A stretch of DNA of 64,000 bases from an uncultured Bacilli bacterium (GTDB taxonomy: Bacteria; Bacillota_I; Bacilli_A; RF39; UBA660): positions 49,126 through 113,125 of the forward strand of contig CAKPNA010000004.1 in NCBI GenBank assembly GCA_934168275.1, written 5' to 3'. Of the stretch, positions 34,842-44,071 are shown piece by piece; positions within the stretch are counted from its first letter, which is position 1; the number at the start of each line of letters is the position of its first letter. The notes under the pieces are model-generated. The model saw nothing but the letters and a program-made list of their open reading frames with translations, did no database searches and was not told where the DNA came from. The translations under genes were made by a program, and so were the position numbers.

Positions 34842-35572
34842 CTTATATAACTTTTAACTATATTAAAATCTTCCTCACTAACTTCATAAATACCATTATA
34901 ACTTTGCTCTACAAAATATTTTTCATTATTATTGTAAATACTATAATAAAATGGTTTATCATTCACACTAGTATAAACAAAAATTGCATACGTTTCTCCT
35001 CTAACATCAGGATTATATGTCATACTAGAAGTTGTTGTTTCTAATCCATCAAAAATACTATATAGTTTCTCTATTGAATCTTTATCATCATATTCAAAAT
35101 AATTATTATTTTGTGAACCTGTATTTATCCCTATTTTAATTATATCTTCTTTTTTAGGTAAAATAATTTGTATTTTACCTTCATCTGCATAACTAATACT
35201 ATACCAATTATCCAAAATATGTCTTACTAAAACAAGTTTATAATCACCATTTCCTATATAAAAATATATTTCATTCATATCTTTATCAAGTTCTATTTCA
35301 AATGTGTCTTTAGCGCCTAACCTAGAATTAATACCATAAGTTGAATAAAAAGTATAATATCCATTTGCACTATCACTTGTTCTCTTAATCTTTCTAACAT
35401 AGCCAGATCCTGAAACACCAACCTTTAATATCATCTTTTTACCATCAGAAGACACCTCAAAATCTTTTAAATATACATCAGTTATAGCCTTACCAGTTAA
35501 CAAAAATGAACTGCCAATAACTAAAACCATTAAAGCTATACATACAATAATTAATTTTCTTATACTTTTCAT
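34838..35572 (-). CDS. Membrane-anchored surface protein, possible DUF5301 domain
   Basis: About 244 residues from ATG 35572, five bases after AAAGGA. A single N-terminal hydrophobic segment (LIIVCIALMVLVIGSSFLL) acts as signal or anchor; no lipobox Cys is seen. The outer part is beta-rich. The C-terminal 110 residues (IIKIGINTGSQNNNYFEYDD to the end) resemble the DUF5301 type found in gut Firmicutes, with GLETTTSSMTYNP. The function is unknown. It is co-transcribed with the downstream membrane protein. Confidence 0.6.
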   Translation of the reverse strand: MKSIRKLIIVCIALMVLVIGSSFLLTGKAITDVYLKDFEVSSDGKKMILKVGVSGSGYVRKIKRTSDSANGYYTFYSTYGINSRLGAKDTFEIELDKDMNEIYFYIGNGDYKLVLVRHILDNWYSISYADEGKIQIILPKKEDIIKIGINTGSQNNNYFEYDDKDSIEKLYSIFDGLETTTSSMTYNPDVRGETYAIFVYTSVNDKPFYYSIYNNNEKYFVEQSYNGIYEVSEEDFNIVKSYIR

Positions 35573-35679
35573 AATTTTCCTTTCTATCAATAATTATTTT
35601 TTAACAATTATATTATAACAAAGTTTTATTGCTTATACTATACTTTACACATGTAATAACAAAATTATATGTAAAAAGG

Positions 35680-35905
35680 GTGTCAAAATATTAAATATAT
35701 ATCTAAAAGAATAAAGATGTTTCATCAATTAAATGGTTGATATGAACCCCGTTTCTTGTGCAAAATAGAAACGAGGTTTTTATATGACTAAAATAAGTTA
35801 TAAAGAAAGAATTAATTTATATTATGATAGAAAGAATGGCATGTCTTTTACTTCTATAAAATCAAAATATGGTATTAATAAATCTAGAGTTGAATATCTA
35901 GTAAT
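35680..35905 (+). mobile_element. Remnant of an IS3-family insertion sequence (5' end of orfA)
   Basis: Starting near TGTCAAAATATT (possible terminal repeat), a hairpin AACCCCGTTTC/GAAACGAGGTT (35745-35777) precedes an ATG at 35784 coding MTKISYKERINLYYDRKNG and a helix-turn-helix (FTSIKSKYGINKSRVEYL), typical of IS3 orfA. Homology stops after about 41 codons; the rest of the element is gone. Confidence 0.6.
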
Positions 35906-36197
35906 CTTAATATCCATTTCTAGTTCAATACTATTTAAATCCTTAATATTTAACAAAGTTTCACCGCCAAAGATATAATATTTAAAACCAGTTTTGAAAA
36001 GATTAAATAGCACTTCTATTGAAAGACAAAGTATTAAATTGTTTCAAATGATATTTTCTTGCCATTCTCATACTGACCTTGTTCCTGTGTAATTAAATTA
36101 ATATTAACATTTTCATTATTAACTTTTTCTAGTTTTGCCATTCTAAACATAGAATCAACTACATAATTATCATATTACTTATTATAGTTTTATAAAA
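35906..36197 (-). pseudogene. Gene fragments of unknown origin
   Basis: On the minus strand two short pieces in different frames remain: one with RMAKLEKVNNENVNINLITQ (about 36040-36170) and one with FKYYIFGGETLLNIKDL (about 35905-36013). Neither has a start, ribosome site or full domain. They look like debris of one or two inactivated genes truncated by the IS3 remnant. Family not recognised. Confidence 0.35.
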
Positions 36198-36231
36198 TTA
36201 AAAAGTATGACCCTATATAAGAATCACACTT
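36198..36231 (-). terminator. Terminator after the collagen-like gene
   Basis: AAGTGTGA and TCATACTT pair on the minus strand (one G-U) and are followed by TTTTAA. Confidence 0.55.
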
Positions 36232-36251
36232 TATCAACTAATAGTTAAATA

Positions 36252-36947
36252 TTAACCTGTTGCCCCAGTTGGACCTGTTGGTCCTGTTGGACCAGTTGGA
36301 CCCGTTGGGCCTGTCTCACCAGTAGTACCTACCGGTCCTGTTGGTCCTTGTGGAATAGTTAAATTTAAAACAAAGTTAGGAGCTGTTCCCGTTATTGCTG
36401 CAACAGCCTGAGTACCAGGATTACCTGTTGAAACAGTACCAATTGATAATGTTGGAGATTCACCTGCTACTCCTTGTGGTCCTTGAACTCCAGCTGGACC
36501 TGTTGCTCCGGTTGGTCCTGCTACTCCTTGTGGTCCTTGAACTCCAGCTGGACCTGTTGCTCCGGTTGGTCCTGTTGGTCCTGTTGCTCCCGCTACTCCT
36601 TGTGGTCCTTGAACTCCAGCTGGTCCTGTTGCTCCGGTTGGTCCTGTTGGTCCTGTTGCTCCCGCTACTCCTTGTGGTCCTTGAACTCCAGCTGGTCCTG
36701 TTGGTCCTGTTGCTCCGGTTGGTCCTGTTGCTCCTGTTGGTCCAGTTGCACCAGCAACACCCTGAATACCCTGAAGTCCTTGAACACCTTGTGGTCCTGT
36801 TGGACCTATTGGACCTGTTGGACCAACTGTCCCTGTCGAACTAGTAGGAAAGCAACATCCAGCAGAAGGTCTATTCCTATTAGCTTTTTCAATTATCTCT
36901 AAAGCTCTCTTATATCCACAATCAATATTATTACGATTATCCATGTA
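36252..36947 (-). CDS. Collagen-like repeat protein (exosporium/BclA type)
   Basis: 231 residues from ATG 36947, nine bases after AAAGGA. A short N-terminal region (about 1-37) with CGYKRALEIIEKANRNRP and a CC pair is followed by Gly-X-Y repeats rich in GPTG, with near-identical 24-residue units starting GPAGVQGPQGVAG, then a non-collagen insert with SIGTVSTGNPGTQAV and more GPTG triplets. Such proteins form hair-like filaments on spore surfaces. Unlike BclA it stops inside the GPTG tract with no C-terminal trimerisation domain. DNA composition is G-rich on the coding strand, unlike its neighbours. Confidence 0.8.
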   Translation of the reverse strand, partial: YMDNRNNIDCGYKRALEIIEKANRNRPSAGCCFPTSSTGTVGPTGPIGPTGPQGVQGLQGIQGVAGATGPTGATGPTGATGPTGPAGVQGPQGVAGATGPTGPTGATGPAGVQGPQGVAGATGPTGPTGATGPAGVQGPQGVAGPTGATGPAGVQGPQGVAGESPTLSIGTVSTGNPGTQAVAAITGTAPNFVLNLTIPQGPTGPVGTTGETGPTGPTGPTGPTGPTGATG

Positions 36948-37132
36948 ATCACATCCTTTCATAATAATATATGAATACTCCTAATTAATGATTATTCTAA
37001 TACCCCAACATTGCAAAAAACAAAACACACGCTTTACATAAAAATATAAATAAATAATATTAAATAAAATAAATATAAAACGACAAAGAATATGCTAAAA
37101 TTATATTATAATTATTTAAAAGGAGCAGTAAG

Positions 37133-38221
37133 ATGAAAATACTAATACTATCATGTAGCACTGGTGGTGGCCATAACACCTGTGCCAAATATATCAAAGA
37201 AGAATTAGCATTAAATAATATTGAAAATAACTTTGAAGACTTCTATGACATAGTAAATACTAATGCTAAAGAATTATCTTCAAAACTATATTTATCATCA
37301 TTATCTGGTGATGGAAAAATATTTAAAAATATCTATAAATTAGGAGAACTTTACAGTAAAACAGGTATAAAGAGTCCTGTATATTTAGTAAACAAATTAC
37401 ATACAAAAAAACTATATAATTATATAATCTCTAACTCATATGATTTAGTAATAACAACGCATTTATTCCCTTCTCTTACTTTAACAGCCATAAATAAATA
37501 TTATGAAAAGAAAATACCATTTATAACTATTGCCACTGACTATGAACCATGTCCATTTCTAGAAGAAACAAAACCAAATTACTTAATTATGCAAAAATAC
37601 TTAGAAGATAGATTTATAAATAAAGGAATAGAAAAACAAAAATTAATCACAACCGGTATCCCAATATCAACAGACTTTATAAAAAGTGCTAAAAATATTA
37701 AAAAAGAATTAAATATTACCAACAAAAAATTAATATTAGTAATGTTAGGAAGTATGGGCTTTGGTAATATTAAAGAAATCTTATCAGATCTTCTAGAAAT
37801 ACCAAACATAAAAATAGCAATTATATGTGGCACTAATAAAACTCTATATAACGAACTAAACGAATTAAATAATGAAAATCTAATTGTATATGGTTATACC
37901 AACAATATTAATGATTTAATATATTCATCAGATATCGTATTATCTAAACCAGGTGGATTATCATCAACAGAAATAGCCACTATCGGTAAACCATTACTAC
38001 ATATATTCCCTATTCCTGGTATTGAAACATATAATACTAACTTTTTTGCAAATCATAATATGAGTTTAACATGTAATACTAAAGATGAAATAATAGCAAA
38101 TATAAATAAATTATTAAATGATAATACACTAGCAGAAGAAATGGTTAAAAATCAGCACAAATACATCAATCAAAACTCTGCTAAAGATTTAATAAGTCTT
38201 ATTAAAAAAGAATTTAAATAA
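37133..38221 (+). CDS. Processive diacylglycerol glycosyltransferase (MGDG-synthase/UgtP type)
   Basis: 362 residues. N-terminal MGDG synthase-type domain with LILSCSTGGGHNTCAKYI (4-21) and IATDYEPCPF; C-terminal GT28-type sugar-nucleotide domain with LGSMGFGNIKEI, DLIYSSDIVLSKPGGLSSTE and PIPGIETYN. It adds glucose or galactose to diacylglycerol to make glycolipids, including anchors for lipoteichoic acid, at the inner membrane face. Start follows AAAGGAG. The sugar donor cannot be fixed from sequence. Confidence 0.88.
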   Translation: MKILILSCSTGGGHNTCAKYIKEELALNNIENNFEDFYDIVNTNAKELSSKLYLSSLSGDGKIFKNIYKLGELYSKTGIKSPVYLVNKLHTKKLYNYIISNSYDLVITTHLFPSLTLTAINKYYEKKIPFITIATDYEPCPFLEETKPNYLIMQKYLEDRFINKGIEKQKLITTGIPISTDFIKSAKNIKKELNITNKKLILVMLGSMGFGNIKEILSDLLEIPNIKIAIICGTNKTLYNELNELNNENLIVYGYTNNINDLIYSSDIVLSKPGGLSSTEIATIGKPLLHIFPIPGIETYNTNFFANHNMSLTCNTKDEIIANINKLLNDNTLAEEMVKNQHKYINQNSAKDLISLIKKEFK

Positions 38222-38371
38222 TTTAATATACAAGCAAATATTTTAAATTGTTTCTTATTAATTACACATATTCACCAATTATTTTTAATTAGTACCAAAA
38301 ACATAGGTATCCATTATATCTTATTTAACATATAATTAATATAATATAATGAAATGAAAGGTTGGTGAACT

Positions 38372-38536
38372 ATGTACGGTTATGGATATCCAGGATATGG
38401 ATACGGTGGATACGAAGGTGGAAATTGGTTATGGATAATAATCGTCGTACTAATTATATTCTTTGTCCTATTCTGGGGAACAAATAATAATCATGGATGT
38501 GGTTGTGAACGTCGATGCAACTGCAATAACAATTAA
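38372..38536 (+). CDS. 54-residue YjcZ-like micro-protein with Cys-rich tail
   Basis: MYGYGYPGYGYGGYEGGNW (1-19) is a Tyr/Gly-rich head, then one membrane segment (LWIIIVVLIILFVLFW, 20-35) and a tail with four Cys (HGCGCERRCNC). The head plus hydrophobic helix resembles YjcZ/YhfM-type small sporulation proteins; the Cys tail is unusual. GGTGA lies five bases before the ATG and a terminator follows directly, so it is a real single gene. The role is unknown, perhaps in the spore envelope. Confidence 0.8.
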   Translation: MYGYGYPGYGYGGYEGGNWLWIIIVVLIIFFVLFWGTNNNHGCGCERRCNCNNN

Positions 38537-38557
38537 AAGGAGTCATCTCCTTTTTTT
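38535..38557 (+). terminator. Terminator after the micro-protein gene
   Basis: AAAAGGAG and CTCCTTTT stem with a TCAT loop, then further T. Confidence 0.85.
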
Positions 38558-38563
38558 ATACAT

Positions 38564-38590
38564 AAAAAATAGACATCCCTAGATGCCTAT
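38564..38590 (-). terminator. Terminator after the cold-shock gene
   Basis: ATAGGCATC and GATGTCTAT pair on the minus strand (one G-U, 4-base loop), followed by TTTTTT. Confidence 0.75.
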
Positions 38591-38609
38591 GTAATACTTA
38601 TACTACATA

Positions 38610-38825
38610 CTATCTAACTTTTGTTTCGCTAATTTGGACAACATTAACAGCTTGTAGTCCCTTAGGAGTTTCAATTAAATCAAATTCAACACGTTGTCCT
38701 TCACTAAGAGTCTTAAACCCATCATGTTTAATCGCAGAATAATGAACAAATATATCTTCACCACCCATATGGTCTATAAAGCCATATCCTTTTTCATTGT
38801 TAAACCATTTAACATTTCCACACAT
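38610..38825 (-). CDS. csp: Cold-shock protein
   Basis: About 71 residues from ATG 38825 (ribosome site GGAGAGGTG). The cold-shock OB fold is complete: GNVKWFNNEKGYGFI (RNP1), DIFVHYSAI (RNP2) and a C-terminal VQIS strand. It binds single-stranded RNA and DNA and melts mRNA structure. It sits alone between the micro-protein gene and parB. Confidence 0.95.
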   Translation of the reverse strand: MCGNVKWFNNEKGYGFIDHMGGEDIFVHYSAIKHDGFKTLSEGQRVEFDLIETPKGLQAVNVVQISETKVR

Positions 38826-38920
38826 ACTAACACCTCTCCTTCTTACAATATAATTATAAAACATTACCTAAGTAATAATCAACAAATACAAACTCAAAAA
38901 TTTCGACACAATTTGACACT

Positions 38921-38945
38921 AAAAAACAACCCCTAAGGATTGTTT
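38921..38945 (-). terminator. Terminator after parB
   Basis: AAACAATCC and GGGTTGTTT stem (one G-U, TTAG loop), then TTT on the minus strand. Confidence 0.75.
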
Positions 38946-38952
38946 ATATACA

Positions 38953-39831
38953 CTAGTTAATCTTTACATCTAGTATTTCTAATATACGTTGTAAATCATT
39001 ACTATTTTCAAAATATATTTCCATTTTCTTATTACTGATCTTAACTCTAGTACCTAAGAAATCTCTAAGATCATTTTCTAGATAACTATAATCATTAGCA
39101 TGACTAGTACGTTGTGTTGGAACTTTCTTTTTAATATCAGTATTTGTTGATAACTTTTCCAAATCTCTAACACTTAAATTTTCATTAACAACGCGATTTG
39201 CTAGCTCAGATATTTTACTATCATCTTCAATCTTACTAAGCACTCTTGCATGCCCCATAGAAAGTTTATTATCTAATATCATATTTTGAACATCTTCTGG
39301 AAGTCTAAGTAAACCTATCATATTGGTAATATGACTTCTACTCTTACCAAGTTTACTAGCTAAGTCTTCTTGTCTAATATGCATACTATCAATAATACCT
39401 TTATAAGCCCATGCTAACTCAATAGCGCTTAAATTCTCTCTTTGTAAATTCTCAAGAAGTGCTATCTCACGCATCATCTCATCAGAAAATTCTTTAACAA
39501 TTGCTGGAATAGTAGATAAACCAGCCATCTTAGAAGCTCTTAATCTTCTCTCACCTGCAACTAAATCATAACCCTTAATACTAGGTTTAACAATAATTGG
39601 TTGAAAAACACCATAATTCTTAATAGATTCTGCTAATTCCTCTAAAGCTTCTTGATTGAATGTTTTTCTAGGCTGATAAGGATTAGTTCTAATCTCATCA
39701 ACAGGAATTTCTCTAATATCAGATTCCTTAGTAGTCTCTAAAATACTACTTTCAAATGAATCAAAATCTAATACTTCACTATTAAATAATTGTTCAAGTC
39801 CCTTACCTAACGCTTTCTTCTTTTGTTCCAT
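38953..39831 (-). CDS. parB: Chromosome partitioning protein ParB (Spo0J)
   Basis: 292 residues. The ParB N-terminal CTPase/nuclease-like domain has IREIPVDEIRTNPYQPRKTF, IIVKPSIKGYDLVAGERRLR and ENLQRENLSAIE; the helix-turn-helix (QEDLASKLGKSRSHITNMIG) reads parS, and a C-terminal dimerisation domain ends the protein. It loads at parS and spreads as a CTP-dependent clamp, guiding origin segregation and SMC loading. Its likely target sites lie at 63909-63994. It overlaps parA by 29 bases. Confidence 0.96.
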   Translation of the reverse strand: MEQKKKALGKGLEQLFNSEVLDFDSFESSILETTKESDIREIPVDEIRTNPYQPRKTFNQEALEELAESIKNYGVFQPIIVKPSIKGYDLVAGERRLRASKMAGLSTIPAIVKEFSDEMMREIALLENLQRENLSAIELAWAYKGIIDSMHIRQEDLASKLGKSRSHITNMIGLLRLPEDVQNMILDNKLSMGHARVLSKIEDDSKISELANRVVNENLSVRDLEKLSTNTDIKKKVPTQRTSHANDYSYLENDLRDFLGTRVKISNKKMEIYFENSNDLQRILEILDVKIN

Positions 39832-40618
39832 TTCTCGCTATTACCTCCTTAGCTAAATTTAAATAAGCAAGTGTTCCTCTACTCCTAGGTTCATACTCTA
39901 ATATTGGCTTACCATGTGATGGTGCCTCTGCTAAACGTATTAATCTAGGAATAATTGTATCATAAACTCTTTCTTTAAAGAAACCTTTAATACTTTCAAC
40001 AACCTCAAGACCCAAATTAGTATTAGAAGTCAACATTGTAAGAAGAACTCCTTCTATATCTAAATCAGGATTAACTTTCTTCTGGGCTAACATAATTGTA
40101 TTAATTAACTGCATAATTCCCTCTAATGCAAAATACTCACATTGAACAGGAATAAGTACACTATTAGCAGCACATAAAGCATTAGTAGTAAGAATACCTA
40201 AAGAAGGTGGACAATCAATAATAATATAATCATACTTATCACTAACTAAACTTAATTCTTCTTTAAGTCTACTAACTCTATTAAGTCTTTCACCTTTCTC
40301 ACGATATATTCTTTCTAACTCAATTAATTCCATTTCAACACCAGCTAAATTTAAATAAGCCGGTATAATACTTAAATTCTTACTTTTAGTCTTAATAATA
40401 GCTGAATTAATATCACATTTCTTAACTAATACTTCATAAATACTATTATCAATACTACCCTTATCAACGCCAACTCCAGTAGTAGCATTACCCTGAGGAT
40501 CTAAATCAACAATTAATACTTTTTTACCTAAAATACCTAAGGAAGCAGATAAATTTATACTAGTAGTAGTTTTTCCAACTCCACCTTTTTGATTAACAAC
40601 TGCTATAATCTTCCCCAT
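39803..40618 (-). CDS. parA: Chromosome partitioning ATPase ParA (Soj)
   Basis: About 271 residues from ATG 40618, six bases after AAGGTG. Deviant Walker A VNQKGGVGKTTTSINLS, LIVDLDPQGNATTGVG and the later IIDCPPSLG motif mark a ParA/MinD ATPase. With ParB it segregates the origin and, as Soj in Bacillus, controls DnaA. It is divergent from tilS. The usual upstream neighbours (noc, rsmG) are not present. Confidence 0.96.
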   Translation of the reverse strand: MGKIIAVVNQKGGVGKTTTSINLSASLGILGKKVLIVDLDPQGNATTGVGVDKGSIDNSIYEVLVKKCDINSAIIKTKSKNLSIIPAYLNLAGVEMELIELERIYREKGERLNRVSRLKEELSLVSDKYDYIIIDCPPSLGILTTNALCAANSVLIPVQCEYFALEGIMQLINTIMLAQKKVNPDLDIEGVLLTMLTSNTNLGLEVVESIKGFFKERVYDTIIPRLIRLAEAPSHGKPILEYEPRSRGTLAYLNLAKEVIARNGTKEESVR

Positions 40619-40768
40619 ACAATTCACCTTATTTCCTACATTTATCATTGTACCAAAAAAACACCAAAAAATAAATACTTAAATCAAAATAAGTAAACAA
40701 TCTGTAATATATTTATCATCTAATTAAACATATTAATAGTAAACAAAAATAACTACAGGGTAATTTTC

Positions 40769-40797
40769 TTGCTTTTATTATACAAAAATTATATAAT
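40769..40797 (+). promoter_or_regulatory. Promoter of tilS-ftsH
   Basis: TTGCTT (40769-40774), a 17-base spacer and TATAAT (40792-40797), 22 bases before the tilS start. Confidence 0.65.
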
Positions 40798-40819
40798 AAT
40801 TGTAAGAAAAGGAGGTTAT

Positions 40820-42145
40820 ATGGAACTTAAAAATTATCATGACTTAATTGACAATGATACTATTGTTGTTGGTTGCTCAGCTGGCCCTGACTCAATGTGT
40901 CTTCTCCACCTATTAAAAGAAAAAACTAATTACAATATTATCTGCTGTCATATAAATCACAATGTTCGAAAACAAAGCATTGAAGAAGAAGAATATTTAA
41001 AGAAATATTGTCAAGAAAATAATATAACCTTCGAGTGCTATAAAATAACAAACTGGCAAGAAAATAACTTTGAAAACGAAGCTAGAAAAAAAAGATATAA
41101 GTTTTATGAAGAAATATTAAATAAATATCATACTAAATATCTTTTCTTAGCACACCACGGTGATGATTTAATTGAAACTGTTCTTATGAAAATAAGTAGA
41201 GGCTCTAACATCGAAGGCTATCTAGGTATAAAAGAAATATCTTATAACCACAAATACTATATAATAAGACCCCTTCTCTATTATACTAAAGAAGATATTA
41301 TCAAATATAATCAAGACCATAACATAAAATATTATATTGATAATACTAACACTGATACTAATTATACAAGAAATAGATATCGTAAAAATATTTTACCTCT
41401 TCTCAAAAAAGAAGATAAAGATATTCACAAAAAATACTTAACTTACTCTAAAACCCTAGAAGAATATGATAACTATATAAAAAGATATATAACTAGTATC
41501 CTCCCTAATATATATATTGATAACTATATCTTTATAGACAAATTTAACAGAGAAGATATCTTTATCAGAAGAAATATTCTATATACAATAATAAACAACT
41601 TATATGATAATAAACCAAATAACATAACAGATAATCATATAAAACAAATATTAAATATTATTAATAGTACTAAACCTAATCAAACTATTAATCTGCCTAA
41701 TAATAAACTTGTTAAAAAAGAATACAACAAACTATATTTTATTAAAAATAGCTCTAAAACCGTTAACTATAACGTATTACTAGAGGATACTATAACTATA
41801 AATAACTTTACTATATCAAAAATAGACAAAGAAATTAGTAAAAGTAATTATATAATAAGATTAAATAGTAAAGATATAACATTACCCCTATATATAAGGA
41901 ATAGAAAAGAAGGAGATTATATCGAATTAAAAGGTCTAAATGGTAAGAAGAAAATAAAAGATATCTTTATTAATGAAAAAATACCTGCATCACTTAGAGA
42001 TAGTTATCCCCTTCTAGTAGACAGTAAAGACCAAATACTATGGGTTCCCGGACTTAAGAAATCTAAATATGATATTGAAAATAATGAAAAATATGATATA
42101 ATACTAGAGTGTTATCACAGAAAGGAAGATAAATATGAATCGTAA
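40820..42145 (+). CDS. tilS: tRNA(Ile)-lysidine synthase
   Basis: About 441 residues from ATG 40820, directly after AAAGGAGG. The PP-loop motif is VVGCSAGPDSMCLLHLL (normally SGGxDS; here SAGPDS, a known variant). It converts C34 of the AUA-reading tRNA-Ile to lysidine. C-terminal TilS domain is present (RNRKEGDYIELKGLNGKKKI, PLLVDSKDQILWVPG). It overlaps ftsH by 11 bases. The hpt gene normally between tilS and ftsH is missing. Confidence 0.94.
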   Translation: MELKNYHDLIDNDTIVVGCSAGPDSMCLLHLLKEKTNYNIICCHINHNVRKQSIEEEEYLKKYCQENNITFECYKITNWQENNFENEARKKRYKFYEEILNKYHTKYLFLAHHGDDLIETVLMKISRGSNIEGYLGIKEISYNHKYYIIRPLLYYTKEDIIKYNQDHNIKYYIDNTNTDTNYTRNRYRKNILPLLKKEDKDIHKKYLTYSKTLEEYDNYIKRYITSILPNIYIDNYIFIDKFNREDIFIRRNILYTIINNLYDNKPNNITDNHIKQILNIINSTKPNQTINLPNNKLVKKEYNKLYFIKNSSKTVNYNVLLEDTITINNFTISKIDKEISKSNYIIRLNSKDITLPLYIRNRKEGDYIELKGLNGKKKIKDIFINEKIPASLRDSYPLLVDSKDQILWVPGLKKSKYDIENNEKYDIILECYHRKEDKYES

Positions 42146-44057
42146 GAAAAATAATATAAATAAAGGACTAGTTCCATATGTTTTATTACTACTATTTATA
42201 GTAGGATGTTTACTATTTGCTAATGGTATGAAAAATAAAGTTAATGAATTTACATATAACGAGTTTACTGACTACCTAGACAAAGGAGAAATATCTGAAT
42301 TAAGAATAGTACCAAAAGTAAATACACAAAACTATGAAATAACAGGTAAATTAAAAAGTTATGATGAATATGAAAGTTTTAAATTGTATTTGCCAAAATC
42401 AGATGAAGTATTATCCGTAATACTAAATGCTGAAGAAAGTAATACGTTTAAGCTAGAAGTAGTAAATGACCCTGAAGCATCATCTATCTTTACAATATTA
42501 ATTGAATATGTTCCAATGATATTACTAGGTGGTGTTATAATATGGTTATTTACTAGACAAATAGGTTCAGGTGGAAAATCTATGGACTTTGGGCGTAGTA
42601 GAGCTAAAAGAATGGACACTAAACCTACAACTACCTTCAAAGACGTTGCCGGATGTACAGAAGAAAAAGAAGAAGTACAAGAATTAATTGATTTCTTAAA
42701 GAACCCTAAGAAGTTCCAAAGCATGGGAGCAAGAATTCCAAAAGGTATCCTATTAGTAGGTCCTCCAGGAACAGGTAAAACAATGCTTGCAAGAGCCGTA
42801 GCCGGAGAAGCTAAAGTACCATTCTACTATATCAGTGGATCAGACTTCGTTGAATTATTCGTTGGTATTGGTGCTTCACGTGTACGTGATATGTTTCAAA
42901 CTGCTAAAATGAATGCCCCATGTTTAATATTTATTGATGAAATAGATGCTGTTGGAAGACAAAGAGGAACAGGACTTGGTGGTGGACACGATGAAAGAGA
43001 ACAAACATTAAACCAATTACTAACTGAAATGGATGGCTTTGGTGCTAACGAAGGAATAATAATTATCGCAGCCACAAATAGACCTGACGTTCTAGACCCT
43101 GCTCTATTAAGACCAGGAAGATTTGATAGACAAATTACTGTTGCTCTACCTGATAAAAAAGCTCGTGAAGAGATCTTAAGAGTACATTCAAGAAACAAAA
43201 AACTTGCTAAAAATGTTACATTAGATTATCTAGCTAAAAGAACTCCAGGATTTAGTGGTGCTGACCTAGAAAACTTGCTTAATGAAGCAGCTTTACTAGC
43301 CGTAAGAAGAAATAAAAAAGAAATAACAATGAACGAAATTGATGAAGCAACTGACCGTGTTCTAATGGGACCTGCTAAAGTAACTAAGAAATATACTGAT
43401 AAAGAAAAGAAATTAGTAGCATACCATGAAGCCGGACACGCTGTTCTAGGAATTAAACTAGATGGTGCCAACGACGTTCAAAAAATAACAATTATCCCAA
43501 GAGGCCATGCCGGTGGATATACAATGATGACTCCAAAAGAAGAATCATTTAACTATACTAAAAATGAATTACTAGAATCTATTTGTGGATTACTTGGTGG
43601 ACGTGTAGCTGAAGAAGTAATCTTCGGAGAAATAACAACCGGAGCTCACGATGACTTTAGAAAAGCAACAAAAATAGCTAGAAAAATGGTTACTGAATAT
43701 GGTATGAGTAATCTAGGTCCTATGATGTTAGAAGAACCTGATGAAAATACATTCTTAGGTAGAGATTATACTAAGAATAGAAATATCTCTGATACCGTAG
43801 CACATGAAATAGATGAAGAAATGCGTAATATCATTTCATCATGTTATGAGAAAACTAAAGAAATAATAAAATCTAATAGAAAATTATTAGACTTAATTGC
43901 TAATACTCTATTAGAAGAAGAAACAATTACTAAAGAACAAATTGACTATTTAGTAGAAAATGGCCACTTACCTGATGCCAAAGAAGAAAAAGCAAAAGAT
44001 AACGAAAAAACTAAAGAAACTAAAGAAGTCAAAGATAATAAAGAATCTAGTAAATAA
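42135..44057 (+). CDS. ftsH: ATP-dependent zinc metalloprotease FtsH
   Basis: 640 residues. Two membrane helices (YVLLLLFIVGCLLFANGM and YVPMILLGGVIIWLF) flank an outer domain; AAA module with GPPGTGKTMLARAVAGEA (Walker A), IFIDEIDAVGRQRG (Walker B) and RPGRFDRQI; protease domain with zinc motif HEAGH. It degrades membrane and regulatory proteins. The C-terminus is Lys/Glu-rich. Its terminator is split from it by the IS256 insertion at 44072. Confidence 0.97.
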   Translation: MNRKKNNINKGLVPYVLLLLFIVGCLLFANGMKNKVNEFTYNEFTDYLDKGEISELRIVPKVNTQNYEITGKLKSYDEYESFKLYLPKSDEVLSVILNAEESNTFKLEVVNDPEASSIFTILIEYVPMILLGGVIIWLFTRQIGSGGKSMDFGRSRAKRMDTKPTTTFKDVAGCTEEKEEVQELIDFLKNPKKFQSMGARIPKGILLVGPPGTGKTMLARAVAGEAKVPFYYISGSDFVELFVGIGASRVRDMFQTAKMNAPCLIFIDEIDAVGRQRGTGLGGGHDEREQTLNQLLTEMDGFGANEGIIIIAATNRPDVLDPALLRPGRFDRQITVALPDKKAREEILRVHSRNKKLAKNVTLDYLAKRTPGFSGADLENLLNEAALLAVRRNKKEITMNEIDEATDRVLMGPAKVTKKYTDKEKKLVAYHEAGHAVLGIKLDGANDVQKITIIPRGHAGGYTMMTPKEESFNYTKNELLESICGLLGGRVAEEVIFGEITTGAHDDFRKATKIARKMVTEYGMSNLGPMMLEEPDENTFLGRDYTKNRNISDTVAHEIDEEMRNIISSCYEKTKEIIKSNRKLLDLIANTLLEEETITKEQIDYLVENGHLPDAKEEKAKDNEKTKETKEVKDNKESSK

Positions 44058-44071
44058 CAAAAAAGACATTT

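Larger units (their letters stand above)
25884..36250. mobile_element. Accessory island behind tRNA-Gly, with an integrative mobilizable element
   Basis: Between tRNA-Gly and the collagen-like gene lie a serine recombinase, TnpV, a MobV-type relaxase, cargo genes, a defence-type reverse transcriptase, pseudogenes and an IS3 remnant, all absent from the conserved Bacilli backbone. The conserved part of the mobile element is probably 25884 to about 31340. Exact att sites were not found, so the limits are approximate, and the right part may be a pile-up of older insertions. Confidence 0.55.

Noticed and set aside
36395..36902. Long plus-strand ORFs of Leu/Val-rich and Cys/Ser/Trp-rich sequence opposite the collagen-like gene
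   Set aside because: They are antisense readings of the GPTG codon repeats; composition is wholly explained by the minus-strand gene.
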